From contig JAXLXO010000020.1 of NCBI GenBank assembly GCA_046327915.1, positions 1 to 64,000 of the forward strand: DNA of 64,000 nucleotides. The letters run 5' to 3'. Shown piece after piece: positions 24,924-32,623 of this stretch (positions are counted from its first letter, which is position 1; every line of letters begins with the position of its first letter). A model generated the notes under the pieces. That model was not told where the DNA came from. It ran no database searches and was given only the letters and a program-made list of their open reading frames with translations. This DNA is from VGTK01 sp046327915. GTDB taxonomy: Bacteria > Desulfobacterota > Binatia > UBA12015. A program made the position numbers and the translations under genes.

Positions 24924-26609
24924 TCAGAACTGGTACGTGAGACGGATCTGCGTCTCCGAGCGGCCGCGGTTCACGCCGGCCACGCCCCAGGTCTCGTACA
25001 CCGGATTCTCGGTCGTGTTGATGAAGTACTTCTGACCGATGTTCGCGATGAAATCGGGCGTCACGTAGTAGTCCATGCTCCACGCGACCTCCATGTTGAA
25101 GGAGTTCACCGGGTCGAGGACGTACGTGATCTGCGGGACGAGCGTGCCGCTCAGGTAGAAGCTGGTCGCCGCGAGAGTCGCGAGCATTTCCCAGTCCTTG
25201 ACCGAGTCGACCGCCTTGCAGTTCGTGAAGTCGACGCAGGGTCCGCCGCCACGCGCCTGCAGGGGCTGCGTCGGCGACAGGTTGCCGACGAGACCGATGC
25301 GGTCGCCGACCGGGTGCTCGTTGTTCGGCAGGTAGTGCCAGAAGAACTGACCGAGGATGAGCCACGTCGAGTTCTTGTTCAGCCAGCGGATCCAGGTCGG
25401 GCGGTCGAAGCCGACCATGCCCTGCCACATGTCCTTGAGGACCGTGCCGAAGAGCTGCTGCGGCAGCAGCGGCGAGCGCTTGTCGCCGGAGTTGAACGGC
25501 ACGCCGAAGATGTAGACCATCTCGGTCCTCAGGACGGCGCCGGTGTACTCCTCGAAGTAGTTCGCCGAGCCGCCGATCGTGTTGGTGTAGGGCACGTAGT
25601 ACGTGGCCGGCAGCGTGTTGTTGGCCAGCGCCTGGTTCGCCGTGACCGGGTTCAGGTCGGCCTTGATGAACGCCGAGTTCGAGCCGTCGTCGCCGTTCCA
25701 GCGGCCGTAGAGGTACGCGAGGGTGAAGTTCACGCCGCCCGCGAAGCCGCTGAAGCGGATACCCGCCTGGCTGTTGTCCGCGATGCTGCGCGAGTAGTCG
25801 CCCTGGCGGAACAGCGTGGTGCCCTTCTCGAGCTGCGGGAACGGCACCGGGTTGTTCAGCGGAAGGCTCCACGCGTAGTACGGGTAGAAGCCGCGCTGGT
25901 TCGGGACCCAGTCACCGGGGTTCCAGTACGCCTCGATGAACGAGTTCGAGATCGGACCGACCTCGTCGAGCTTGTAGAGCGCCTTGAACATCCAGTACGG
26001 GATGCGCAGCTGATCCCAGCCGCGACCGATCTCGATCTCCTGTATCAGATGCCAGGTGAGGTCGAGCGCATTGACGCGGTCGAGGAGACGGAAGTTGTCC
26101 GTCTCGCCCCACACGATCTGCTGCTTGCCGAGACGCAGGCTGAGCGGGATGTCGGCGAAGTCGACGTCGACGTACGCCTCGCGCAGGTTGTTCTCGTACT
26201 TGAGCGCGTCGCGCGTCGAGTCCGGGATGTCGCTGAACTGTCCCAGACGCTGGCCCGTGAACGAGTAGAAGTGCCCACCCGGCTGCAGGTCGTACACGCT
26301 GTCGTACACGCCGCGGTACAGCATGTAGAGGCTCGACTTGTCGACGAAGCCCGGCGCTTCCCACTTGCCCGCGAGCTTGCCGTCGTTCAGCCACTTGTAG
26401 TCGAGGCCGATGCGCAGCGTGTTGCGCTGCTGCACCAGGTTGAAGTTGCCGACCTGGCGCATGCGGAACAGATTCTGCGCGGACAGATCGCCGAACACCA
26501 TTGCATCGCCCAGCTGGATGGTCGCCCCCGCCCGGCCCGCCGAGAACAGCGAAACCCCGAGCATGAACACCAGGAACAGACCAGTTTGCCGGAAACGCGC
26601 CTTCGCCAT
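24924..26609 (-). CDS. DUF1302 outer-membrane beta-barrel protein (second copy)
   Basis: A 561-aa protein with a signal peptide (about 1-29, ending AGA), then a barrel-type sequence with LRLGKQQIVWGETDNFRLLDRVN, IPYWMFKAL and SFIEAYWNPGDW, the core DUF1302 phrases. It ends in an aromatic residue (TYQF), usual for outer-membrane barrels. Unlike the copy at 16688 it has no DUF1329 gene beside it. An outer-membrane route for hydrophobic compounds is the likely role. A terminator follows. The in-frame extension upstream of 26609 has no signal features and was dropped. Confidence 0.9.
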   Translation of the reverse strand: MAKARFRQTGLFLVFMLGVSLFSAGRAGATIQLGDAMVFGDLSAQNLFRMRQVGNFNLVQQRNTLRIGLDYKWLNDGKLAGKWEAPGFVDKSSLYMLYRGVYDSVYDLQPGGHFYSFTGQRLGQFSDIPDSTRDALKYENNLREAYVDVDFADIPLSLRLGKQQIVWGETDNFRLLDRVNALDLTWHLIQEIEIGRGWDQLRIPYWMFKALYKLDEVGPISNSFIEAYWNPGDWVPNQRGFYPYYAWSLPLNNPVPFPQLEKGTTLFRQGDYSRSIADNSQAGIRFSGFAGGVNFTLAYLYGRWNGDDGSNSAFIKADLNPVTANQALANNTLPATYYVPYTNTIGGSANYFEEYTGAVLRTEMVYIFGVPFNSGDKRSPLLPQQLFGTVLKDMWQGMVGFDRPTWIRWLNKNSTWLILGQFFWHYLPNNEHPVGDRIGLVGNLSPTQPLQARGGGPCVDFTNCKAVDSVKDWEMLATLAATSFYLSGTLVPQITYVLDPVNSFNMEVAWSMDYYVTPDFIANIGQKYFINTTENPVYETWGVAGVNRGRSETQIRLTYQF

Positions 26610-26774
26610 CAGCTCCCCTCCTCGGCCGCCAGCCCCGTCAAGGTGCCCCGGCGGCGCTCGCTGATTCGAAACAACGGCCGCGCAATACTCCATTTCCGGC
26701 GGACATGGCAAGTGACGGCGCATGCGTCGGAGCGGAACCGCTGGCGCACGACGGCGCGGCGGACCGCGGAGTGG

Positions 26775-26855
26775 GCGGAACGCCGGCATGCGTTCCGCGA
26801 AACGAGCGGGCGGAACGCGTGCAGCGCGTTCCGCGAGACGGCGCCCTTCGGCGCC
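26775..26855. repeat. Three tandem hairpins with shared GGAACGC arms
   Basis: The pairs 26775-26782/26791-26798, 26810-26819/26825-26834 and 26840-26845/26850-26855 are each perfect inverted repeats (8, 10 and 6 bp). The first two share the same arm sequence GCGGAACG. They lie directly downstream of the minus-strand response-regulator stop (26862) and may act as terminators or as a small palindromic repeat element. Confidence 0.6.
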
Positions 26856-26861
26856 GCGAGG

Positions 26862-27251
26862 TCAGTGCTTGGTGGCGGCGCCGAGCAGGCGCTCGATCTT
26901 CTCGCGCACGAGCGACGGGTCGACCACGGGCTTCGCGAGGTAGTCGTTGCAGCCGTTTGCGAGCGCCTTCTGCTCGTCACCGGCCATGGCCTGCGCGGTG
27001 AGCGCGATGATCGGGATCGCGCGGCCGGCGTCGAGCGCGCGGATGCGGCGCGTCGCCTCCCAGCCGTCCATCACCGGCATCTTCAGGTCCATGAAGATGA
27101 GGTCGGGTGGATTCGACTCCACCGCGGCCACCGCCTCGGCGCCGTTGGCCGTCTCGACGATGTCGAAGTCGCCGATCTTCCGCAGGCGGTAGAGCAGGAT
27201 GCGGCGATTGTCCTCGTTGTCCTCGACGACCAGAATCCGCTTTCTCGACAT
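26862..27251 (-). CDS. Single-domain CheY-like response regulator
   Basis: A 129-aa receiver domain only: KRILVVEDNEDNRR (acidic pocket), phosphoacceptor Asp in LIFMDLKMPVMDGWEA, IIALTAQAM (Thr/Ala switch) and YLAKPV (Lys). These stand-alone DivK/CheY-type proteins pass signals through protein contacts. The ALTAQAMAGDEQKALANGCNDYL wording is that of receivers served by hybrid kinases. It starts divergently from gltX, with 119 nt between. Confidence 0.9.
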   Translation of the reverse strand: MSRKRILVVEDNEDNRRILLYRLRKIGDFDIVETANGAEAVAAVESNPPDLIFMDLKMPVMDGWEATRRIRALDAGRAIPIIALTAQAMAGDEQKALANGCNDYLAKPVVDPSLVREKIERLLGAATKH

Positions 27252-27370
27252 GGAAGACCTCTGCCGCCCGTCGCTGCCCCCGGCAGTCAGGCGTACTCCG
27301 CTGGACTGCCGGCCGCAGACCATAGCCCGATTGTTGGCACGCGCGAAGCCGCCCTGTTAGCGGTGCCGGG

Positions 27371-28784
27371 ATGGCGTCCGTACGAACGCGCTTCGCCCCG
27401 AGCCCGACGGGCGCACTGCACGTCGGTGGCGTGCGCACTGCGCTCTTCAGCTATCTTTTCGCTCGCCATTTCGGCGGCCGTTTCGTCCTTCGCATCGAGG
27501 ATACCGACCGCCAGCGATCCACCCAAGCGTGGGTCGACGAAATCGTCGGCGCGCTGCAGTGGCTCCGGATCGAGTGGGACGAGGGTCCCTTCTTCCAGAC
27601 GCAGCGCATGGACCTGTACCGCGAGACCATCGAGCGGCTGCTCGACAAGGGACTCGCCTACCGCTGCACGTGCACGCCCGACGAGCTCGAGGCCAAGCGC
27701 AAGGTCGCCATGCAGGGCGGCGGCAGCCTGGGCTACGACCGCCACTGCAGGCCGGGCTTCGGCCCGGGCCCGATCGCGGGACGCCCGGCGGCGATCCGCT
27801 TCGCGGTGCCGACCGAGGGCGAGGCGGTCATCGACGATCTCGTCAAGGAAAGAGTCGTCTTCCGCTACGCGGACGTCGACGACTTCGTGATCGCGCGCTC
27901 GGACGGCTGGCCGACCTACAACCTCGTGGTCACCGTCGACGACGCGGCGATGGAGATCAGCCATGTGATCCGCGGCGACGACCTGCTGCCGAGCACGCCC
28001 AAGCAGATCGCGCTCTACCAGGCGCTCGACGCGCCGGTGCCGAGCTTCGCGCACCTGCCGCAGGTGCTCGGCGTGGACCGCGCGCGGCTCTCCAAGCGCC
28101 ATGCGGCAACCGCCGTGACGTCCTACCGCGAGCTCGGGTACTACCCGGACGCGCTGGTCAACTTCCTGGCTCGGCTCGGCTGGTCGCACGGGGACCAGGA
28201 AGTGTTCTCTCGCACGGAGTTGATCCACGCCTTCTCCCTGCAAAATGTCGGCAAATCAGCGGGGGTCTTTAACCTCGAGAAGCTCGATTGGCTGAACTTC
28301 CAGTATCTGAAGGCCCGAACGCCCGAAGAGCTCGCAAGCGACTTGCGCCCCTTCATGGCGTCGCGCGGGATCGTCGTGCCCGGCGACGACGCGTGGCTCG
28401 CGAAGATGGCCGGGACCCTGCGCGAGCGTGCGAACAGCTCGACCAGTGCTGCCGGCCTGCGCGCTTCCTGCTCGACGGCGATCCGCTCGGCGCCGAGGCC
28501 TCCAGCTGAAGTTCCTCGGCGAGGCCTTCCTGCTCGAACGGGCAGCCGGATCAGCTCGCCGCTGCAGCCCTGGATGCGCAGCCGCGATCGAGGCCCCAGC
28601 GCATCGTCGAGAACAGGCGCCAGACCTCATTCCTCCTGCGCTAACCGGTGGTCTCGAGGTCGCGGTCACCGGTGGTACCGTGAGCCCCGGAATCTACGAG
28701 GTGCTCGACGTCCTCGGACGGGAGCGCACGCTCGAGCGCCTCCGGAAAGCGATCGAGCTCGCGAAGGGAGCCGCAGGGCACTAG
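27371..28784 (+). pseudogene. gltX: Glutamyl-tRNA synthetase, frame-broken in C-terminal domain
   Basis: The catalytic part is intact for about 350 residues: HVGG (residues 17-20) as HIGH motif, IEDTD, the zinc-type CTCTPDEL...YDRHC segment, VIRGDDLLPSTPKQ and LSKRH (about 240) as KMSKS motif. Near 28430 the reading leaves frame 2 (GTLRERA), continues in frame 1 (ARFLLDGDPLGAEA, stopping at about 28507), then in frame 3 (LKFLGEAFLLERAA), and the family C-terminus VAVTGGTVSPGIYEVLDVLGRER is read to the TAG at 28782. One or two more shifts lie between. Either assembly indels or true decay of the anticodon-binding domain; the track frame otherwise runs to 28807 with nonsense sequence. tRNA-Gln and tRNA-Glu follow. 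Confidence 0.8.
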
Positions 28785-28823
28785 CCAGGCGGCCTCGGGC
28801 TTGTTAGGTTCGCCGACACTCGT

Positions 28824-28896
28824 TGGGGAGTCGGCTAATTGGTAAGCCACCTGACTCTGGATCAGGCGATTGTAGGTTCGAGTCCTACCTCCCCAG
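28824..28896 (+). tRNA. tRNA-Gln (anticodon CTG)
   Basis: The cloverleaf begins with U1 and ends U1-A72 paired as in tRNA-Gln; anticodon stem CCTGA/TCAGG encloses CTCTGGA (anticodon CTG). The discriminator is G at 28896 and CCA is not encoded. It lies 39 nt after the gltX remnant. Confidence 0.95.
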
Positions 28897-28903
28897 CTCT
28901 TTC

Positions 28904-28975
28904 GGTCCCATCGTCTAGCGGTTAGGACACCGGCCTCTCACGTCGGGAACAGGGGTTCGATTCCCCTTGGGACCA
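28904..28975 (+). tRNA. tRNA-Glu (anticodon CTC)
   Basis: Acceptor GGTCCCA/TGGGACC, anticodon stem CCGGC/GTCGG with loop CTCTCAC (anticodon CTC), and T loop TTCGATT. The discriminator is A at 28975 and CCA is not encoded. It is only 7 nt from tRNA-Gln, so the two are surely one transcript. Confidence 0.94.
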
Positions 28976-29045
28976 GTTTCACCGCCGCCGGCAGCGCGAC
29001 ATCCGCAGCGCCGGCCGGAGCCCTCGCGCAACGGGCGTCGACGGC

Positions 29046-29447
29046 TCACATCAGGTCGAACAGCGGCAGCCGCAGGTCGGTGGCGCGGCCGTGCCCGATG
29101 ACGCCGTTCACGGCGCCCAGCATCTCCTGGCGCAGGGATTCGCGCGCCGTGCTGCTGCTGACCATGTAGCGGCTCTTCGAGCGCAGGACGTCGACCAGGG
29201 CCGAGCGAACGGAGCTCTCGCGCATCCCGAACGAGAAGCGCGCCCAGCGGCCCGCGAGCTGGATGTCGGCCGAGAACTCGCACTCGCCGTCGTTGAGCTT
29301 CGCCTGCATCTTCGCGAGGCGCGCGACCTGCGTCGCGGGACGGCTGCTCTCCTGCCGCCAGAACGCGACGGTCACGACGACGAGCAGAAGAACGGCAGAA
29401 CTTACACCCGGAGCGGACCTGAACCTCGATAGTACGGTTCGGCGCAT
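29046..29447 (-). CDS. FliL-like single-pass membrane protein
   Basis: A 133-aa protein with a membrane helix (about residues 14-30) and a periplasmic domain whose C-terminus (ALVDVLRSKSRYMVSSS, then LRQEMLGAVNGVI and a final LRLPLFDLM) follows the pattern of the flagellar stator-associated protein FliL. No flagellar gene is nearby, so it may be one of the orphan FliL-domain proteins. ATG 29447 is chosen to place the helix near the N-terminus; a start at 29492 is possible. The family call rests on C-terminal pattern only. Confidence 0.55.
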   Translation of the reverse strand: MRRTVLSRFRSAPGVSSAVLLLVVVTVAFWRQESSRPATQVARLAKMQAKLNDGECEFSADIQLAGRWARFSFGMRESSVRSALVDVLRSKSRYMVSSSTARESLRQEMLGAVNGVIGHGRATDLRLPLFDLM

Positions 29448-29661
29448 GCGGCGCGTCCGAGCAACGGACACGCCACGCGCCGGGCTGCGCAATCACCGGG
29501 CTTTTCACGCGCGGAGCGCGGCGCAGCGTCAGCGGAGCGCCGCACGAAGAGTCGATCGTCGCGATCGTGACGCTGCACCGCGACGGCGGCCGCGACGCCG
29601 CGTGCAACTTCTTCCAGTTGCTTGACGTGCGGCTTGCGCGGTGCGCCGCACGGCGGCGCGA

Positions 29662-29955
29662 TCAGGAGCCGACGTTCGCCTTCTCGTTGAAGCGCCAGGA
29701 CTCGTCGCGCCGCACGCTCACGCCGATGCCGCGCTTGCGCAGACGATCGAAGCGGCGGCGGATCCAGTCGACGCCGGCGTCACTGGTCAGCGCGGGGACG
29801 CGCAGCTCGAGCTGCGAGCCGTGCCCCGCCCAGAGTGCGTCGGAGAAGAGGGTCTCGACCTCGTACGGAGTCAGCCAGCCGGTACGCTCGGTCCGATGGC
29901 TGCCGGTTCCCTTCGCGAGCTGCGCGCGGAATGGGAAGACCTTCTGCTCGTTCAC
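29662..29955 (-). CDS. Hypothetical protein, GTG start
   Basis: A 97-aa protein rich in Arg and aromatic residues, with TERTGWLTPYEVETLFSDAL in the middle and an Arg-rich IRRRFDRLRKRGIGVSVRRDES C-terminal part. No family recognised. GTG 29955 is chosen because GGAGGG (plus-strand 29961-29966) is 5 nt upstream; the longer open frame to 30060 has no site. It sits in a stretch of small orphan genes. Confidence 0.55.
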   Translation of the reverse strand: MNEQKVFPFRAQLAKGTGSHRTERTGWLTPYEVETLFSDALWAGHGSQLELRVPALTSDAGVDWIRRRFDRLRKRGIGVSVRRDESWRFNEKANVGS

Positions 29956-30177
29956 GTTCGCCCTCCGACTCGACGGCTCCGGACCACCCCACGTCAGCAA
30001 CGTCCCCGCGGGAGCGCTCGGGCTGCGCGGCACACTAGGCCGCGACGCAGCCGGACTCACGGACCTGGAACAGGAGAAACCGGGAGGGAGGAATCGAGTT
30101 GGTCGTACACCCGCCGCGAAACGGATTCCATACCGCTTCGCGGCGGGCTCGACGAAGTGCGCTCGAACGACGAGCGC

Positions 30178-30571
30178 TTACATGCTGGCTTTGCGCGCGC
30201 GCGTAGTCGTCTTGGCGCGAGGCACGCGCTTCTTCGGCGCCGCCGGCGCGGCGGGAGCCGCCTCGGTGGTCTTCGCGCCGGCGGTGAGCAGCGTCGCGAG
30301 GTTGGTCTTGCCGTCCTTCGTGCGACGCGCGGCCGCCTTCTTCGCAGCACGCTCGGCGGCCTCGAGGAACTCCGACGATCCACCGACGTCGTAGCGCCCG
30401 CGAACCTTCGGGATGTAGCGGAGCCGCATCACGATCTTGTGCTGCTCGTAGTGCTTCACGCAGCGCCAGCCCTTGTAGGCGAGGCTGGCTGCACACCACG
30501 CACAGACCGAGCGCGCGATGCTTGCGCTGCCACAACGTCTGACGGCTCACGCCGGTCTTCTTCTTCTCCAT
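30178..30571 (-). pseudogene. Small zinc-finger (CxxC...CxxH) protein with basic Ala/Lys tail, frameshifted
   Basis: The N-terminal piece (from ATG 30571) reads MEKKKTGVSRQTLWQRKHRA and then LGLCVVCSQP; one base later the other frame continues AYKGWRCVKHYEQHK through to a tail rich in Ala, Lys and Pro ending at 30178. Removing a single base near 30481 joins them into about 131 residues with a CVVC...CVKH zinc-binding set. The tail (AAERAAKKAAARRTKD and PKKRVPRAKTTTRARKA) resembles histone H1-like bacterial proteins, so nucleic-acid binding is likely. An in-frame ATG at 30586 is also possible. The break may be an assembly error. Confidence 0.6.
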
Positions 30572-30851
30572 CTGGTTCTCACCCATGTTCGTCGCGGACT
30601 CGGCCGCGAGTCGCAGCGGATTGCACGAATTCTTCGATCTTGCCAGATCACCCGTATGGGGGGCAAGGCATTCCGCCGTCAATTTTCGAAACTCTATCTT
30701 TTTGAAACGACCGCGCCAGATGGATTCTTGCGACGACGCTCCGATTCTTCCACGACGCAGCGTTCCGGAGGGCCCACCGGCGCGTTGACGCGGCGCCGGT
30801 GAGGGTTTAGACGGCGGCAAACGCCGGATGACAGGGAGCAATCGACAAGAG

Positions 30852-31271
30852 ATGAGCTGTATCTTCTGCCGTATCGTCTCGGGCGACGTGAAGGCCGAGC
30901 TGGTGGCACGCGAGCCCGGGGCCACGGCCTTCCTCGACGTCTCGCCGCTCGCCGACGGGCACGTTCTGGTCGTTCCCGACGACCACGTCGCACGCGTCGA
31001 GGACCTCGGCGAGGAAGCCGCCGCCGCCCTCTTCCGCACCGTGACCCGGCTCGCGGGTCCGGTCCGGGCCGCGGTCGGAGCCGCCGGCACGACCATCGGG
31101 GTCAACAACGGCGACGCGACCGGGCAGACGGTCCCGCACGTCCACGTGCACATCGTGCCGCGCCGCGACGGCGACGGCGCCTCGAGCGTGCACGGGATCT
31201 TCCCGGCCGGCCCGCGCCGTCCGGTGGCCGAGGTCGGCGAGGCGATCCGGGCGCGCCTCGCGGCGCGCTGA
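30852..31271 (+). CDS. HIT-family nucleotide hydrolase
   Basis: A 139-aa protein of normal HIT length, starting MSCIFCRIVSGDV (a usual opening of this family with CxxC) and carrying the histidine triad PHVHVHIVPR (about 100-109). Members hydrolyse nucleoside phosphoramidates or dinucleotides (Hint/Fhit/GalT branch); the exact substrate is not evident. It stands alone, 123 nt upstream of the bufferin-type cluster on the same strand. Confidence 0.92.
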   Translation: MSCIFCRIVSGDVKAELVAREPGATAFLDVSPLADGHVLVVPDDHVARVEDLGEEAAAALFRTVTRLAGPVRAAVGAAGTTIGVNNGDATGQTVPHVHVHIVPRRDGDGASSVHGIFPAGPRRPVAEVGEAIRARLAAR

Positions 31272-31393
31272 GCGACGACGCATCCGGCGGGTCGGGCGCG
31301 CCGTATCGAATTCGCACCGGACGCCGGGCGTCCGGCTCCTGCAGTACGAGGCACCGCGGCGACGCGGGCCACCACACGACGACGGAGGACGAC

Positions 31394-31675
31394 ATGAATC
31401 GAACCACCAGAGGCACCGTGATCGCGCTCGGCGTCGCCGCGCTGTTCAGCGCCGGCACCGCGTTCGCGGAATCGGCCGACGACGGACACGGCGCGCACGA
31501 CGGCAAGAAGGACGCGAAGGTCGCGTGCACCGGCGTCAACGAGTGCAAGGGCAAGGGCGAGTGCGCCGGAGCCGGCAACTCGTGCGCCGGCAGCAACTCG
31601 TGCAAGGGCAAGGGCGTCACGATGATGAGCGCCGACGACTGCCAGAAGAAGGGCGGCAAGGTCGCGCCGAACTGA
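31394..31675 (+). CDS. BufA2-like bufferin precursor (six-Cys RiPP)
   Basis: A 93-aa secreted precursor. Residues 1-25 form a Sec signal peptide ending AFA, 26-44 is a charged His/Asp/Lys linker and 45-83 is the Cys-rich core with Cys at 45, 51, 57, 64, 70 and 83, containing ECKGKGEC and NSCKGKG, then MMSADDC and GGKV. This is the BufA2 (BUF_6/12Cys) layout; known bufferins carry MNIO-installed thiooxazole heterocycles at Cys and sequester copper in the periplasm. GGAGG (31384-31388) lies 5 nt before the ATG. The MNIO and partner genes follow. Confidence 0.85.
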   Translation: MNRTTRGTVIALGVAALFSAGTAFAESADDGHGAHDGKKDAKVACTGVNECKGKGECAGAGNSCAGSNSCKGKGVTMMSADDCQKKGGKVAPN

Positions 31676-31681
31676 CGCGAA

Positions 31682-31715
31682 CGCGCGGGGGAAGCCACCC
31701 GGTCTCCCCCGCGCG
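31682..31715. promoter_or_regulatory. Inverted repeat between precursor and MNIO genes
   Basis: A perfect 11-bp inverted repeat (31682-31692 with 31705-31715, 12-nt loop) begins 6 nt after the precursor stop and ends 32 nt before the MNIO ATG. It lacks a T-run. In RiPP operons such a hairpin often acts as partial terminator or 3' stabiliser to keep precursor in excess over enzyme; that role here is inference. Confidence 0.55.
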
Positions 31716-31747
31716 ACGAGTCCGCCGACGGGACGCACGAGGCCACG

Positions 31748-32623
31748 ATGAGCACGCGCACCGCACGACACCCGGATCTCGGCTTCGGCATCGGGCTCCG
31801 CACCGGACACTTCGGGACGCTGCTCGAGAGCGGCACGCGCGCCGACTGGCTCGAGGCGATCTCGGAGAACTTCATGATCGCCGGCGGACGTCCGCTGCAC
31901 GTCCTCGAGCGCGTGCGGCGCGACAAGCCGCTGGTGCTGCACGGCGTCTCGCTGTCGATCGGAGGCAGCGACGCTCTCGACGCGCGCTACCTGCGCGCGC
32001 TGCGCGCGCTCGCCGACCGCTTCGAGCCGGCGTGGGTCTCGGACCACCTGTGCTGGACGAGCCACGACGCGCACCAGCTGCACGACCTGCTGCCGCTGCC
32101 CTGGACGGAGGAGCTGCTGCGCCACCTCGCGCCGCGCATCGCGCGCGTGCAGGACGCCCTCGGACGACGTCTCGTGCTCGAGAACGTCTCGACGTACCTC
32201 GCCTTCGAAGGCGAGATGACCGAGTGGGAGTTCCTCGCCGAGCTGGTGCGGCGCACCGACTGCGACCTGCTGCTCGACGTGAACAACGTCTACGTGAGCG
32301 CGCACAACCACGGCTTCGACCCGCACGCCTACGTCGACGCGATTCCCGCCGATCACGTCGCGCAGATCCACCTCGCCGGACACAGCGACCACGGCACCCA
32401 CCTGCTCGACACGCACGACGCGCACGTCGCCGACGCGGTGTGGGATCTGTACCGCCACACCATCGCGCGGCTCGGTCCGGTGTCGACGCTGATCGAGTGG
32501 GACGGCGACGTTCCGCCGCTCGACGTGGTCGAGGACGAGGCGGCGCGCGCCCGCCGCGCGGCCGGAGACGCGCGCGCGGCGAAGGGAGCCCGCGATGGCG
32601 GCGACGACGCTGCCGCTGCGTGA
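31748..32623 (+). CDS. bufB: MNIO (DUF692) enzyme, BufB/HvfB-type
   Basis: A 291-aa TIM-barrel of the multinuclear non-heme iron oxidase family. Likely iron ligands occur at expected places: H21 (RTGHFG), E40 (AISENFM), H65 (LHGVSLSIG), D99/H100 (SDHLCW), E145 (LENVSTY), N180 (DVNNVYV), H208 (IHLAGH), D221/H223 (LDTHDAH) and E250 (IEWDG). MNIOs modify Cys residues of the precursor. The last about 30 residues (Ala/Arg/Asp-rich) are outside the domain. The stop overlaps the next start by 29 nt, and the precursor gene is 72 nt upstream. Confidence 0.92.
   Translation: MSTRTARHPDLGFGIGLRTGHFGTLLESGTRADWLEAISENFMIAGGRPLHVLERVRRDKPLVLHGVSLSIGGSDALDARYLRALRALADRFEPAWVSDHLCWTSHDAHQLHDLLPLPWTEELLRHLAPRIARVQDALGRRLVLENVSTYLAFEGEMTEWEFLAELVRRTDCDLLLDVNNVYVSAHNHGFDPHAYVDAIPADHVAQIHLAGHSDHGTHLLDTHDAHVADAVWDLYRHTIARLGPVSTLIEWDGDVPPLDVVEDEAARARRAAGDARAAKGARDGGDDAAAA

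Noticed and set aside
27318..27355. Possible sigma54-type promoter (TTGGCACG) before gltX
   Set aside because: The -24-like part is fair but the -12 element reads AAGCC instead of TTGC, so it does not meet the consensus.
30586..30851. Possible insertion sequence remnant in the AT-richer stretch
   Set aside because: No terminal inverted repeats, target duplication or transposase fragment could be seen.
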